A stretch of 8,442 nucleotides of DNA from Erysipelotrichaceae bacterium (GCA_027449005.1 DAIDML010000276.1:1-8442); one strand, 5' to 3'. Shown: positions 1 to 7,567, numbered from the stretch's first letter. A program made the numbers and translations. Notes: generated from the sequence alone by a model not told the origin.

Positions 1-15
1 TAGAAAAAAAACGTT

Positions 16-30
16 ACATCCCTCCTATGT
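16..30 (-). promoter_or_regulatory. Shine-Dalgarno-like AGGAGGG in a small hairpin loop, probable leader of the next minus-strand gene
   Basis: On the minus strand a near-perfect Shine-Dalgarno core AGGAGGG (positions 26 to 20) sits between ACAT (30-27) and ATGT (19-16), which can pair as a 4-bp stem with the core in the loop. An ATG directly abuts the core but is followed at once by TAA, so it cannot start a normal gene, and no other start codon follows before the window ends. An eight-T run (11 to 4) lies next. The site lies beyond the terminator after xerC, so it would belong to a separate downstream transcript. The spacing from this core to any start outside the window would be at least 19 nt, which is long. 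The role is therefore uncertain. Confidence 0.35.
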
Positions 31-70
31 CTCATCCTTGGAAAAGATCTTCTTTTGATTCCTTTGTCTC

Positions 71-98
71 AAAACAAAAGCACCACTATAGTGGTACT
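71..98 (-). terminator. Intrinsic terminator after xerC
   Basis: On the minus strand an 8-bp stem, AGTACCAC pairing with GTGGTGCT (one T-G wobble), closes a TATA tetraloop and is followed by TTTGTTTT. The core ACCACTATAGTGGT is a perfect palindrome. It begins 47 nt after the xerC stop and would end the dprA-topA-trmFO-xerC transcript. There is no matching T run on the plus-strand side, so it reads as a minus-strand terminator. In many Bacilli hslV-hslU follow xerC in the same operon; here the transcript appears to stop instead. Confidence 0.75.
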
Positions 99-144
99 CA
101 TGTTTCCTCATTTTAAAGACATTTTCATTTTCCATTGACACCTT

Positions 145-1026
145 TTACTTAACCTTGGGGAAATAATCATTGTACTGAGTTTTAAGATAATCCAAGCTAA
201 CATGTGTGTATATTTGTGTTGTGCTTAAATTTTCATGTCCAAGAAGTCTAGAAACCGTAAGCAAATCAGCTCCATGTTCAAGAAGATGCGTCGCAAATGT
301 ATGACGAAGAACATGCGGGTGAAGCTGAAACGGAAGTTGAGCATCTTCGCCCATTTTCTCAATGATGGATTGAATTGAGCGCATGGACAAAGGATTTCCT
401 TTTTGATTAACAAACAAATGTTGATGTGAGTGTTTCAACCATAATGGACGTACATGATGAATGTAATCCACAAGTTCCTCTTTAAAAGCATCATAAAATG
501 GAACAATGCGCTCTTTATCCCCTTTTCCTATTACTCTCATGATGTTTTGATTCATATCAATATGATTTAAAGTTAGATTTGCTGCTTCACTTAAACGTAA
601 TCCACATGCATAAAACAAATGAAAAATACAATGATTTCTTAATCCTATGTTTGATGAATCACATCGATTTAAGCAAGTCATCACTTGATCAAAACTTAAC
701 GTTGTGACCATTGATGATTTCTTTTGTTTGATTCTAATGCGAGACATGGGATTATAATCCATCCAGTGTTGTCGCATCATGAATTGAAAAAAATGTTTCA
801 TTGCAGATACTTTACGTGCAACACTGGTTGGTTTAAGCTTCTTTTCACGCAAAAATGATACATAACTCATCATTTGATCTTCACTGACACTTGATAATTC
901 AATGTTTGATTGTGTTAAAAAATCAATCATCTCTTCCACATCTTTAAGATACGCAAGTTGTGTGTTTTCTGATTGCGAATGTTTCGTTTTAAGATATTGC
1001 CCAAAAGAATGTAAATAGCTACTCAT
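145..1026 (-). CDS. xerC: Tyrosine site-specific recombinase XerC (CodV-like)
   Basis: This is a tyrosine recombinase that would act with XerD at chromosomal dif sites to resolve chromosome dimers at division. Of 293 residues, the first 100 or so form the SAM-like core-binding domain and the rest the catalytic domain. All six catalytic residues are visible: Arg144 (GLRLSEA), Lys168 (GKGDKER), His238 and Arg241 ([13 protein letters not shown]), His264 (LLGHENLS) and nucleophile Tyr273 (IYTHV). Length matches XerC/XerD (about 295-305). I chose the ATG at 1026, which overlaps the trmFO stop by 8 nt; an in-frame TTG at 1041 would add five residues and has no better ribosome binding site. XerC rather than XerD is inferred from its place after topA-trmFO, the position of codV in Bacillus and Listeria; spacing of the catalytic residues does not decide between the two. 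The gene is the last of its unit. Confidence 0.92.
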   Translation of the reverse strand: MSSYLHSFGQYLKTKHSQSENTQLAYLKDVEEMIDFLTQSNIELSSVSEDQMMSYVSFLREKKLKPTSVARKVSAMKHFFQFMMRQHWMDYNPMSRIRIKQKKSSMVTTLSFDQVMTCLNRCDSSNIGLRNHCIFHLFYACGLRLSEAANLTLNHIDMNQNIMRVIGKGDKERIVPFYDAFKEELVDYIHHVRPLWLKHSHQHLFVNQKGNPLSMRSIQSIIEKMGEDAQLPFQLHPHVLRHTFATHLLEHGADLLTVSRLLGHENLSTTQIYTHVSLDYLKTQYNDYFPKVK

Positions 1027-2305
1027 AAAACTTTCTAACAAGTTCTAGTGAACGTTGCGCATATTTTTCGTTTCTTTCTTTAGGTCTATCAAGTTCAGAT
1101 CGTTCTGCTAAGCCAAAGTTTGCATTCATTGGCGCAAAATGTTTTGGATCAGCATTAGCCACATAATCTGCCATTGAAGTCATCATGGTAAAGCGATGCC
1201 CACCAATCATTGGTTTAGATTCAAGATAATTCATAAGATTAAGGGCGGCTAAAAGACCACTTGCGGCTGATTCTACATACCCTTCTACTCCAGTCATTTG
1301 ACCCGCAAAGAAAAGGTCTTCACGTTGTTTGCTTTGGTAAAAGGAGTTTAAGACTGTAGGTGAGTTAATGTATGTGTTACGGTGCATCACACCATAACGC
1401 ACTATATTGGCGTTTTCTAATCCTGGTATACTTTGGATAACCTTTTTTTGATCGGCCCATTTTAAATGAGTTTGAAATCCTACCACATTGTACAGTGAGG
1501 CAGCTGCATTATCTTGCCTGAGTTGAATGACTGCTTTAAAACGTTGATTGTTGTATTCTAAACCAACAGGTTTTAAAGGACCAAACAATAATGTCTCTTT
1601 CCCACGTCGAGCCATTTCTTCAACGGGCATACACCCTTCAAAGTATATTTCTTTTTCAAAGTCTTTCAGTGGAACATTTTCTGCATTCACCAGCAAATCA
1701 TAGAAGTGATCATATTCTTCTTCATTCATACCACAGTTAATATAAGAAGCTTCCCCTTTATCGTATCGTGATTTATAAAAAGCCTTTGAGAAATCTATCG
1801 AATCCTTTTCAATGATAGGTGCAATCGCATCATAAAAATACAAGGACTCTTTACCCACAAAAGAAGCAATATGATGGGCTAAATCATCTGCTGTAAGGGG
1901 TCCGGTAGCAATAATTGTCGGTCCATGTGGAATTGCTTTAAGTTCCTCATGAATCACTTCGACGTGAGGATGATTAGACAAATACTCTGTGATTGCACTT
2001 GAGAAACCAACACGATCCACTGCTAAAGCACTCCCAGCCTCAACACGGTGAGCATCAGCCATTTTCATAATCAGTGAGTCGCAAACCCGCATCTCTTCTT
2101 TCAATAATCCTACCGCATTGCTGATTTGATCTGAGCGAAAAGAATTGGAACAAACCAATTCTGCAAAATCAGAAGTCACATGAGCAGGGCCAGATGTCAC
2201 TGGACGACGCTCATACAAACGAACGTGATACCCTCTCTTAACACATTGGTACGCAGCTTCACTTCCAGCTAAGCCTGCACCAACCACATTAATGACTGGT
2301 TTCAT
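1019..2305 (-). CDS. trmFO: Folate/FAD-dependent tRNA (uracil-54-C5)-methyltransferase TrmFO
   Basis: TrmFO makes 5-methyluridine at position 54 in the tRNA T-loop, taking the carbon from methylenetetrahydrofolate and using reduced FAD; it replaces the SAM-dependent TrmA in most Gram-positives. The 428 residues are close to the usual length of about 435. An N-terminal dinucleotide-binding motif [10 protein letters not shown] spans residues 9-18. The conserved cysteines are present: Cys52 in [10 protein letters not shown] and Cys225 in [14 protein letters not shown], corresponding to Cys53 and Cys226 of the Bacillus enzyme. A second FAD-site motif, [16 protein letters not shown], lies at 335-350, followed by PMNANFGL near 392-399. 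The start at 2305 is fixed by a strong AGGAGGT six bases upstream and by the family N-terminus; the frame stays open for 26 more codons upstream, but that part lies inside topA and resembles nothing in the family. It starts 10 nt after topA and overlaps xerC by 8 nt. Confidence 0.96.
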   Translation of the reverse strand: MKPVINVVGAGLAGSEAAYQCVKRGYHVRLYERRPVTSGPAHVTSDFAELVCSNSFRSDQISNAVGLLKEEMRVCDSLIMKMADAHRVEAGSALAVDRVGFSSAITEYLSNHPHVEVIHEELKAIPHGPTIIATGPLTADDLAHHIASFVGKESLYFYDAIAPIIEKDSIDFSKAFYKSRYDKGEASYINCGMNEEEYDHFYDLLVNAENVPLKDFEKEIYFEGCMPVEEMARRGKETLLFGPLKPVGLEYNNQRFKAVIQLRQDNAAASLYNVVGFQTHLKWADQKKVIQSIPGLENANIVRYGVMHRNTYINSPTVLNSFYQSKQREDLFFAGQMTGVEGYVESAASGLLAALNLMNYLESKPMIGGHRFTMMTSMADYVANADPKHFAPMNANFGLAERSELDRPKERNEKYAQRSLELVRKFYE

Positions 2306-2310
2306 GGACA

Positions 2311-2317
2311 ACCTCCT
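2311..2317 (-). promoter_or_regulatory. Strong ribosome binding site of trmFO overlapping the topA stop codon
   Basis: On the minus strand AGGAGGT runs from 2317 to 2311, with six bases between GGAGGT's final T-side and the ATG at 2305. Its first two bases are the last two of the topA TAG stop (2318-2316). This decides the trmFO start and places the terminating topA ribosome on the trmFO initiation site, an arrangement suited to translational coupling. Confidence 0.85.
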
Positions 2318-4412
2318 ATTTTTTTTCTTTATTAATATAACGACATTTAGGGAAAGCTGAACATGCTTCAAAATCCTTCCCATACCGTGATTTTCTCATC
2401 ACTAAAGCTGAACCACACTCTGGGCACATGTTACCAGTGAACACCAATGGTTGCTTCTTAATGTAAGTACACGTTGGATAATTTGAACATCCTACAAAGG
2501 TCTTACCATTACGAGCTTTTCGCTTAACTAATGGGTGTCCACAATCTGGACATGGTTCATCAACCATGGTTTCTTTGTCGAAGGTTGAATAATCACAATT
2601 AGGAAATCCACTGCATCCAACAAAACGTTCATTGGTTTTTGTGTAACGATAAACGAGTGGAAGCTGACATTTTGGACACAAATCACCAGTTTTTTCTGGT
2701 TCAATCTTTTCCATTTCTTCATCAGCTTTTTTCATTAATGCTGAGAATTCTTTATAGAAGCGATTAAGATTGGTTAATGGATCCAGTTTTCCTTCTGCGA
2801 TATCATCCAATTCTTTTTCAAGTGAAGCAGTGTAGTTAACATTGATGAAGTTATCAAAATGTTCTCTTAATTTTGAATCAGTTAAAAGACCTTGAGGGGT
2901 AGGTTTAAACCCTTTAGTCTTGCTTCCTTCTTCATTGACGACGGTTTCAACATATCCTCTAGTTACAATGGTTTCTACAATTGTGGCATAGGTTGATGGC
3001 CGTCCAATACCATTGAGTTCCATCTCTTTAATGAGTGACGCTTCGGTGTAACGACTTGGTCCTTTGGTTGAGTGGTTTGTTTTATCAATGCTTTTAGCAT
3101 CAATGCTTTCATCCTCTTTAAGAAGTGGTAATGCCTTATCTTTACTGCTTTCAAAGGTTTGATACACCTTTAAATAACCATCAAAGGTGACCACAACCCC
3201 AGATGCTAAGAATGTAGCATCATTGGAAGCAAATTTAACTTGAGTGGTGAGCGTCTTAGCATTCGCCATCAGTGAAGCCAATGTACGATAATAAATGAAG
3301 TTATACACTTTAAATTCATCATTAGTTAGGAAGTTTCTAATGGATTCTGGAGTATACGCAATGGTGCTCATACGAATGGCTTCATGAGCATCTTGGATTG
3401 AATCATCTGCTTTTGCTTTTTTGACGTAGCCTTTGTATTCACTACCAAATTCTTGTTCAATGTAGTTGAAAGCCTGTTCAATGAATTGTGGGCTTAGACG
3501 GGTTGAATCTGTTCTCATGTAAGTGATTAAACCCACAGTTTCGTCTTTGACTTTCACACCTTCATAAAGCTTTTGTGCAATTCTCATTGTTTTCTTCGCC
3601 TGAAAATTGTATTTCGTCGCCATTTCTTGTTGAAGAGAAGAAGTTGTAAGTGGCAGTTTACTCTTTTTTGTGCCTTTAGAGGTGTTTAATTCTTTAACAC
3701 TCATCGTTTTGGATAACGTTGATAATGTGTCTAGAGCTTCTTGTTCGTGATCAAATTCAATTTCTTTTCCTTTTTCATTCACAAGCGCAGCATCAAAAGC
3801 CACACGATTCTTTTCAAATTTCGCTGAAATTTTAAAGAAATGACGTGGGACAAAAGCATTGATCTCATTTTCACGGTCCACAATGAGTTTGAGTGCAACA
3901 GATTGCACACGTCCAGCACTTTGTGATCTGATTTTTCGTTTGAGCAATGATGATAGTTGAAATCCAATGATACGATCTAAGAAGCGTCTGTTTTCTTGTG
4001 ATTTTACCAAGTTCATGTCTACAGCACGTGGTTGATCGATAGCAGATAAAACAGCATCTTTAGTGATTTCATTAAAGGTAACACGATTGGATAAGGATAA
4101 ATCTAAACCTAGAATATCTGCTAAATGCCATGAGATAGCCTCCCCTTCTCTATCTGGGTCAGTTGCAAGATAAACGTGTGAAGCTTTAGCAGCAGCTTCT
4201 TGTAATGACTTAACAGTATCCTTCTTGTCTTTGAGTACAACGTAATTGGGAATAAAGCCTTTATCGATATCAATTCCTGTTCGACCTTTACCAGTAAACG
4301 TTGATAAATCACGTACGTGTCCTTTAGAAGACATCACAAAATAATCTTGGCCAAGGTATTTAGACAAGGTGGTTGATTTCGATGGAGACTCTACAATAAC
4401 TAATTTTTTCAT
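2316..4412 (-). CDS. topA: DNA topoisomerase I (type IA)
   Basis: Topoisomerase I relaxes negative supercoils by nicking one strand through a 5'-phosphotyrosine. The 698-residue protein (Bacillus TopA is about 690) starts with a Toprim domain: Glu8 in IVESPSK and the DPDRE acidic cluster at Asp85, Asp87 and Glu89. SAGRVQS lies at 165-171, the catalytic tyrosine is Tyr298 in [17 protein letters not shown] is at 343-347 and GIGRPSTYA begins at 468. The C-terminus carries three complete C4 zinc ribbons: cysteines 579/582/600/606, 621/624/642/648 and 663/666/684/690. I chose the ATG at 4412 because [12 protein letters not shown] matches the family N-terminus; an in-frame ATG at 4427, five codons upstream, is possible. 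Both have weak ribosome binding sites, so translation may depend on coupling to dprA, whose stop lies 20 nt (or 5 nt) upstream. The stop is TAG. Confidence 0.97.
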   Translation of the reverse strand: MKKLVIVESPSKSTTLSKYLGQDYFVMSSKGHVRDLSTFTGKGRTGIDIDKGFIPNYVVLKDKKDTVKSLQEAAAKASHVYLATDPDREGEAISWHLADILGLDLSLSNRVTFNEITKDAVLSAIDQPRAVDMNLVKSQENRRFLDRIIGFQLSSLLKRKIRSQSAGRVQSVALKLIVDRENEINAFVPRHFFKISAKFEKNRVAFDAALVNEKGKEIEFDHEQEALDTLSTLSKTMSVKELNTSKGTKKSKLPLTTSSLQQEMATKYNFQAKKTMRIAQKLYEGVKVKDETVGLITYMRTDSTRLSPQFIEQAFNYIEQEFGSEYKGYVKKAKADDSIQDAHEAIRMSTIAYTPESIRNFLTNDEFKVYNFIYYRTLASLMANAKTLTTQVKFASNDATFLASGVVVTFDGYLKVYQTFESSKDKALPLLKEDESIDAKSIDKTNHSTKGPSRYTEASLIKEMELNGIGRPSTYATIVETIVTRGYVETVVNEEGSKTKGFKPTPQGLLTDSKLREHFDNFINVNYTASLEKELDDIAEGKLDPLTNLNRFYKEFSALMKKADEEMEKIEPEKTGDLCPKCQLPLVYRYTKTNERFVGCSGFPNCDYSTFDKETMVDEPCPDCGHPLVKRKARNGKTFVGCSNYPTCTYIKKQPLVFTGNMCPECGSALVMRKSRYGKDFEACSAFPKCRYINKEKK

Positions 4413-4432
4413 GTTTTTTTCTTTCATATCTT

Positions 4433-5170
4433 TTATAGTGTGGCGAATTCAGACACATTTGTCAACATACTTGCGCCATTTTCAATCAAGTGATTGCATA
4501 ACTCTCCACTTGAATCATCGATTGGATGTGGTATTGTTACGATCTCTTTGTTCATTTCTAGGGCATAGTTAACAGACCACATTGTCCCACTTTTAAGTGA
4601 TCCACTCATGACAAGAAGCTTCTCTCCTAGTGCACATACAATGCGATTACGCGCAATAAAATGATGAGGAAGTGAAGGAGTGTGCAGTGGATATTCACTG
4701 AGCATTAACCCATAAACCTTAATTCTTTCAAAAAGATGGTGATGTTCCTTAGGGTACACTCGATTTAAACCATGGGCACAGACACATATGGTTTTCATCT
4801 CACTCTTTAAAGCATTATGATGAGCTAATCCATCCATTCCTTTTGCGCCACCAGACACAATGACCTTGTGTTGATCAATGAATTGAAAGCCTTTGTTCAA
4901 GATATTCATAGCATATTCACTTGGAGTACGAGATCCTACGATGCTAAGTGAAGAACGGTTTAACAAAGACAGATCTCCTTGATAAAACAAAACATAAGGT
5001 GGCTGAAAACACTCTTTAAGTCGTTTTGGGTACTGCTCATCCAAGATGGTGATGGCTGGTTGAAAGAGTAAAGTTTTGGGTTCTTTAAAATGATTCAATG
5101 CTTTTTTGATTTTTGAAGATTGACCTTGATGAACAATCGCAAGATGAATCAAGTGTTGGGATGTAATCAT
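4433..5170 (-). CDS. dprA: DNA processing protein DprA (compact form)
   Basis: DprA binds single-stranded DNA and loads RecA during natural transformation; it is also conserved in bacteria not known to be competent. The Rossmann-like core is clear: the lead-in YPKRLKECFQPPYVLFYQGD at 47-66, SIVGSR at 76-81, SGGAKGMD at 106-113 (usual SGxAxGID), FIARNRI at 171-177, the SGTMWSVNYALEMNKE region at 194-209 and ELCNHLIENGA near 223-233. At 245 residues it is short against about 280-300. The N-terminal SAM-like part is reduced to some 45 residues, and there is no C-terminal winged-helix extension, which is also absent from the pneumococcal protein. The usual Glu-Ala before the SGSLxTA motif is replaced by Met-Ser-Gly. 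The ATG at 5170 has no clear Shine-Dalgarno sequence. It follows the terminator after rnhB and appears to head the dprA-topA-trmFO-xerC unit, though I see no convincing promoter. Confidence 0.93.
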   Translation of the reverse strand: MITSQHLIHLAIVHQGQSSKIKKALNHFKEPKTLLFQPAITILDEQYPKRLKECFQPPYVLFYQGDLSLLNRSSLSIVGSRTPSEYAMNILNKGFQFIDQHKVIVSGGAKGMDGLAHHNALKSEMKTICVCAHGLNRVYPKEHHHLFERIKVYGLMLSEYPLHTPSLPHHFIARNRIVCALGEKLLVMSGSLKSGTMWSVNYALEMNKEIVTIPHPIDDSSGELCNHLIENGASMLTNVSEFATL

Positions 5171-5187
5171 AGTTCATCATTCGTTGT

Positions 5188-5225
5188 AAGAAATAAAAAT
5201 CCTTTACTTTTTAAAAGTAAAGGAT
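5188..5225 (-). terminator. Strong intrinsic terminator overlapping the 3' end of rnhB
   Basis: On the minus strand an 11-bp perfect stem, ATCCTTTACTT (5225-5215) and AAGTAAAGGAT (5209-5199), closes a five-base loop and is followed by TTTTATTTCTT (5198-5188). The 5' arm encodes the last residues of RNase HII and the TAA stop (5206-5204) lies in the 3' arm. It would end the lepB-rbgA-rnhB transcript 18 nt before the dprA start codon. The stem is a palindrome, but no long T run follows it on the plus strand, where no gene needs it. Confidence 0.85.
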
Positions 5226-5776
5226 CGACGATGAATGTCACATAAACCATGAAGTTGCATCATGGCTTTGTGATGTGCTGTTCCATAACCTTTATGTTGA
5301 GCAAACCCATATTGAGGGTACATTTTATCATACATTAGCATGATGTCATCACGAATAACTTTCGCAATGATACTCGCAGCTGCAATGCTGATGCTATGAA
5401 CATCGCCTTTAATGATGGATTCATGAGGAGCAATCAATGGCATTGCATCACTTAACGCAAACACTTTGGAGGTATTCGCAATCCATTCCATGGCTTCTTG
5501 GGTTGCTCGATAGATGTTAAGCTCATCAATTCTTTGTGCATTAACACCCTTTACAATGATTTGCTTTGCGATTGAAGTGATATAGTTGTAGGCAATTTGA
5601 CGTTGTGAATCACTCAATTGTTTGGAGTCTTTAATTAAAGGATGTTGAGTGAAATGGGGTAACACCACACCGACCACAACCACAGGTCCAGCCATAGGAC
5701 CACGTCCAACTTCATCGATTCCAATGATATCCACTCCCCGTTGCCAATAGCCATGATCAATCTTCGATTCGATCAT
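5204..5776 (-). CDS. rnhB: Ribonuclease HII
   Basis: RNase HII cuts the RNA strand of RNA/DNA hybrids and starts removal of single ribonucleotides misincorporated in DNA. The DEDD catalytic set is visible: Asp21 and Glu22 in GIDEVGRGPMAGP, Asp110 in ALSDAM and Asp143 in KVIRDD. Other family motifs are DSKQLS at 50-55, IIKGDVHSISIAAASIIAK at 121-139 and GYGT at 163-166. The 190 residues equal the short E. coli-type enzyme and lack the roughly 70-residue N-terminal extension of the Bacillus subtilis protein. The start at 5776 lies inside rbgA (20-nt overlap) with an AGGA about 10 nt upstream, suggesting coupled translation. The coding end is shared with a terminator hairpin. Confidence 0.96.
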   Translation of the reverse strand: MIESKIDHGYWQRGVDIIGIDEVGRGPMAGPVVVVGVVLPHFTQHPLIKDSKQLSDSQRQIAYNYITSIAKQIIVKGVNAQRIDELNIYRATQEAMEWIANTSKVFALSDAMPLIAPHESIIKGDVHSISIAAASIIAKVIRDDIMLMYDKMYPQYGFAQHKGYGTAHHKAMMQLHGLCDIHRRSFTFKK

Positions 5777-6584
5777 ACGTTATTCGTCCTAAACGTCCCT
5801 CTTTGATATCACGATAAAGTGTTAACAATGCTTCTTCATCAGTAAGGGATAATGAGTTCTTTTTAATTGCTTGTAAAGCAGTTTCAATGATGTCACCCAC
5901 CTCTTCCTCTGGTTTTGAATTCAGTAAATGAGGATAGTGTTCTTTCATGAACGAAAAAGCATATTTCACCACTTCTTCAATGTTAACAACACCTTCTTTC
6001 ATGGAATGACATAAGGCGATTTTAGTTCCAGTTTTTGGATCTTCAAACTTGGGCCATAAGACTCCTGGTGTATCCATAAGCATGTATTTATTATCAATGT
6101 TTAACCACTTGAGTGATTGAGTAACACCTGGCTTGTTTGCTACCTCCACGACTCGCTTACGGGCTAAAGTATTGATGAGTGTGGACTTACCCACATTAGG
6201 AATACCTACAACCATGATTTTATACATCCTGAATTGAATGCCTTTGGATTTATCTTTCAATCGCTTTGGTTCTAATGCTTGATCAAGTGCTTTGAGCACT
6301 TTATTGCGAGCACTCACATGCAATGAATTCAAAAATAAGGTAGGTTGTTGATGTTGATCAAAATACTGTTTAAAGGATTCATTCATCTTTTCATCAGATA
6401 AATCACTTTTCGAAAAAAGAATCAAAGTTGGTTTAGATCCTTTTAGTTCTTGTAGCATTGGGTTAGTACTGGACAAAGGTAATCGAGCATCTCTGACTTC
6501 AATGATGCAATCAATGTTAGAAATATGTTCGCTCATCAAACGACGAGCTTTAGCCATATGACCTGGAAACCAATGATTTGACAT
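5757..6584 (-). CDS. rbgA: Ribosome biogenesis GTPase RbgA (YlqF)
   Basis: RbgA is a circularly permuted GTPase needed for a late step of 50S subunit assembly in Gram-positives. The N-terminal HWFPGHMAKA (4-13) and RDARLPLSS (31-39) are hallmark sequences. The G motifs come in permuted order: G4 as SKSD at 58-61, then G1 GIPNVGKST at 127-135, G2 around PGVT at 152-155 and G3 DTPG at 171-174, followed by an all-helical C-terminal domain. Length 275 is close to the Bacillus 282. The G4 motif reads Ser-Lys-Ser-Asp where most family members have Asn-Lys-x-Asp. The gene shares one base with the lepB stop (TAATG) and has only a weak GGTGGTGAG upstream, so it is probably translationally coupled to lepB. 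Its 3' end overlaps rnhB; the stop is TGA. Confidence 0.96.
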   Translation of the reverse strand: MSNHWFPGHMAKARRLMSEHISNIDCIIEVRDARLPLSSTNPMLQELKGSKPTLILFSKSDLSDEKMNESFKQYFDQHQQPTLFLNSLHVSARNKVLKALDQALEPKRLKDKSKGIQFRMYKIMVVGIPNVGKSTLINTLARKRVVEVANKPGVTQSLKWLNIDNKYMLMDTPGVLWPKFEDPKTGTKIALCHSMKEGVVNIEEVVKYAFSFMKEHYPHLLNSKPEEEVGDIIETALQAIKKNSLSLTDEEALLTLYRDIKEGRLGRITYDRIED

Positions 6585-7177
6585 TATCTCACCACCCCAA
6601 AAGCATCAAATGGATATAAGATAAACAATCCTACCGATTCAACATCCTCCACTTTAATTGGACCTAACTCACCACGAGAGTCAGAACTACCACGACGATT
6701 ATCACCAACGACGAATAATTCATCATCTTTTAATGTGATAGGTCCATAATTTTGCGTAAACAACAGACCTCGATCTTTGTATTGTTGAGCTAAAGGATTG
6801 TCTAAGAAAGGTTCTTCAACAACTTCTCCATTCACAAGCAGTTGATCATTTCTAAATTCTATGGTGTCATTAGGAAGACCAATCACACGCTTCACAAGAA
6901 AAATGGATTTGCCTTGATTGTCTTTTCGAATCTGGCCGAACTCATCCATTTGTGGAAATATCACAAACTCAAAACGGCGAACATCTCTAAATTGAAGCGT
7001 GATGATTGAACTTAATCCAATCTGACCTTCACGGATTGTTGGTAACGAACTTGGACCATAAACTTCAATGGGTTTAAAAACGAAGTTGGTTAAAATAACC
7101 ACCACGATGATGCTAATCAGTGCTGATTTAAGTAAATCGATAAGTTCATTAAGTATGGTATCAAGTTTTTTGTTCAT
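6584..7177 (-). CDS. lepB: Type I signal peptidase (S26 family)
   Basis: This membrane-bound serine protease removes signal peptides from proteins exported by Sec or Tat. A single N-terminal membrane anchor is seen at about residues 18-34 (ALISIIVVVILTNFVF), with the catalytic domain outside the cell. The nucleophile is Ser43 in VYGPSSLPTI, the general-base lysine is Lys96 in LVKRVIG, and the box E motif GDNRRGSSDSRGELG spans 158-172. The residue after the nucleophile is Ser44 where Met is nearly always found (SMxPTL). At 197 residues it has the size of Bacillus Sip proteins. No Shine-Dalgarno sequence precedes the ATG at 7177, and I see no better downstream start. It lies directly after the rplS terminator and heads the unit with rbgA and rnhB. 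Family assignment is secure; activity is expected but the Met replacement is notable. Confidence 0.95.
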   Translation of the reverse strand: MNKKLDTILNELIDLLKSALISIIVVVILTNFVFKPIEVYGPSSLPTIREGQIGLSSIITLQFRDVRRFEFVIFPQMDEFGQIRKDNQGKSIFLVKRVIGLPNDTIEFRNDQLLVNGEVVEEPFLDNPLAQQYKDRGLLFTQNYGPITLKDDELFVVGDNRRGSSDSRGELGPIKVEDVESVGLFILYPFDAFGVVR

Positions 7178-7183
7178 AGTATC

Positions 7184-7189
7184 ATTATA
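7184..7189 (-). promoter_or_regulatory. Possible lepB promoter -10 element
   Basis: A perfect TATAAT lies on the minus strand six bases before the lepB ATG, so transcription starting at the usual distance would begin at or next to the A of the ATG and give a leaderless mRNA. This fits the lack of a ribosome binding site. Against it, no recognisable -35 hexamer is found 16-18 bases upstream, where the terminator hairpin sits, no extended -10 TG is present, and TATAAT arises easily in this AT-rich run. Confidence 0.35.
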
Positions 7190-7192
7190 TAT

Positions 7193-7219
7193 AAAAGAAA
7201 CGCCTAGTGGCGTTCTTTT
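7193..7219 (-). terminator. Intrinsic terminator between rplS and lepB
   Basis: Starting at the base after the rplS TAA, the minus strand reads AAAAGAACGCC, loop ACTA, GGCGTTTCTTTT. The stem has a GC-rich CGCC/GGCG core extended by A-T pairs with one bulged T, and the 3' arm itself provides the T-rich tract. Because the hairpin is nearly symmetric it could work in either direction, but all genes here run on the minus strand. It separates rimM-trmD-rplS from lepB-rbgA-rnhB. Confidence 0.8.
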
Positions 7220-7567
7220 TTATCGAATCTCTTTTAAACGTGCTGCTTTACCAGATAGTTTACGTAAGTAGAACAATTTACTACGACGTACTTTACCAAC
7301 ACGAAGCACGGTAATGCTTTCGATGACAGGTGAATGTAGAGGGAAAGTTCTTTCTACACCAACTCCGTTGGAAATCTTACGAACGGTAAACGATTCTGCA
7401 ACTCCACTACCCGTGCGTTGAATGACTAAACCTTCGAACGCTTGGATACGACTTTTTTCACCTTCTTTGATTAATACGTTCACACGAACTGTTGTTCCTG
7501 GACGAAAATCAGGCAAATCTGTGCGTAATTGTGACTCTACCACAACTTGAAGCAATTTGCTATTCAT
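7220..7567 (-). CDS. rplS: 50S ribosomal protein bL19
   Basis: bL19 binds 23S rRNA and lies at the 30S-50S interface of the large subunit. The 115 residues match the usual length of 114-116, and the sequence is typical throughout: [17 protein letters not shown] near 20-36, [12 protein letters not shown] at 40-51, [22 protein letters not shown] near 59-80 and the basic [14 protein letters not shown] near 89-102. The ATG at 7567 has AGGAG (7580-7576) eight bases upstream. It is the last gene of the rimM-trmD-rplS unit, with a likely extra promoter and a structured leader in the gap after trmD, and a terminator immediately after the stop. Confidence 0.98.
   Translation of the reverse strand: MNSKLLQVVVESQLRTDLPDFRPGTTVRVNVLIKEGEKSRIQAFEGLVIQRTGSGVAESFTVRKISNGVGVERTFPLHSPVIESITVLRVGKVRRSKLFYLRKLSGKAARLKEIR

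Noticed and set aside
79..98. Perfect palindrome ACCACTATAGTGGT as a repressor operator
   Set aside because: The T-rich tract directly after it on the minus strand and its position after the last gene fit a terminator better.
225..413. Short minus-strand frame inside xerC, and similar ones in topA (2528-2722, 3779-3967, 4121-4312)
   Set aside because: These are alternative frames of intact conserved genes, without start signals or protein-like composition.
1026..1041. TTG at 1041 as the xerC start
   Set aside because: It adds five residues (MLESF) inside trmFO without a better ribosome binding site; the ATG at 1026 gives a normal Xer N-terminus.
2320..2680. Repeated cysteine pattern at the topA 3' end as a possible tandem repeat
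   Set aside because: The repeat is at protein level: three zinc ribbons normal for type IA topoisomerases, not a recent DNA repeat.
4369..4572. Plus-strand open frame of 67 codons across the dprA-topA junction
   Set aside because: It lies antisense to two well-supported genes, has no ribosome binding site and shows no recognisable protein features.
7068..7271. Plus-strand open frame of 67 codons across lepB, the terminator and rplS
   Set aside because: It is antisense to conserved genes and passes through a terminator hairpin; its hydrophobic part only mirrors the signal peptidase membrane segment.
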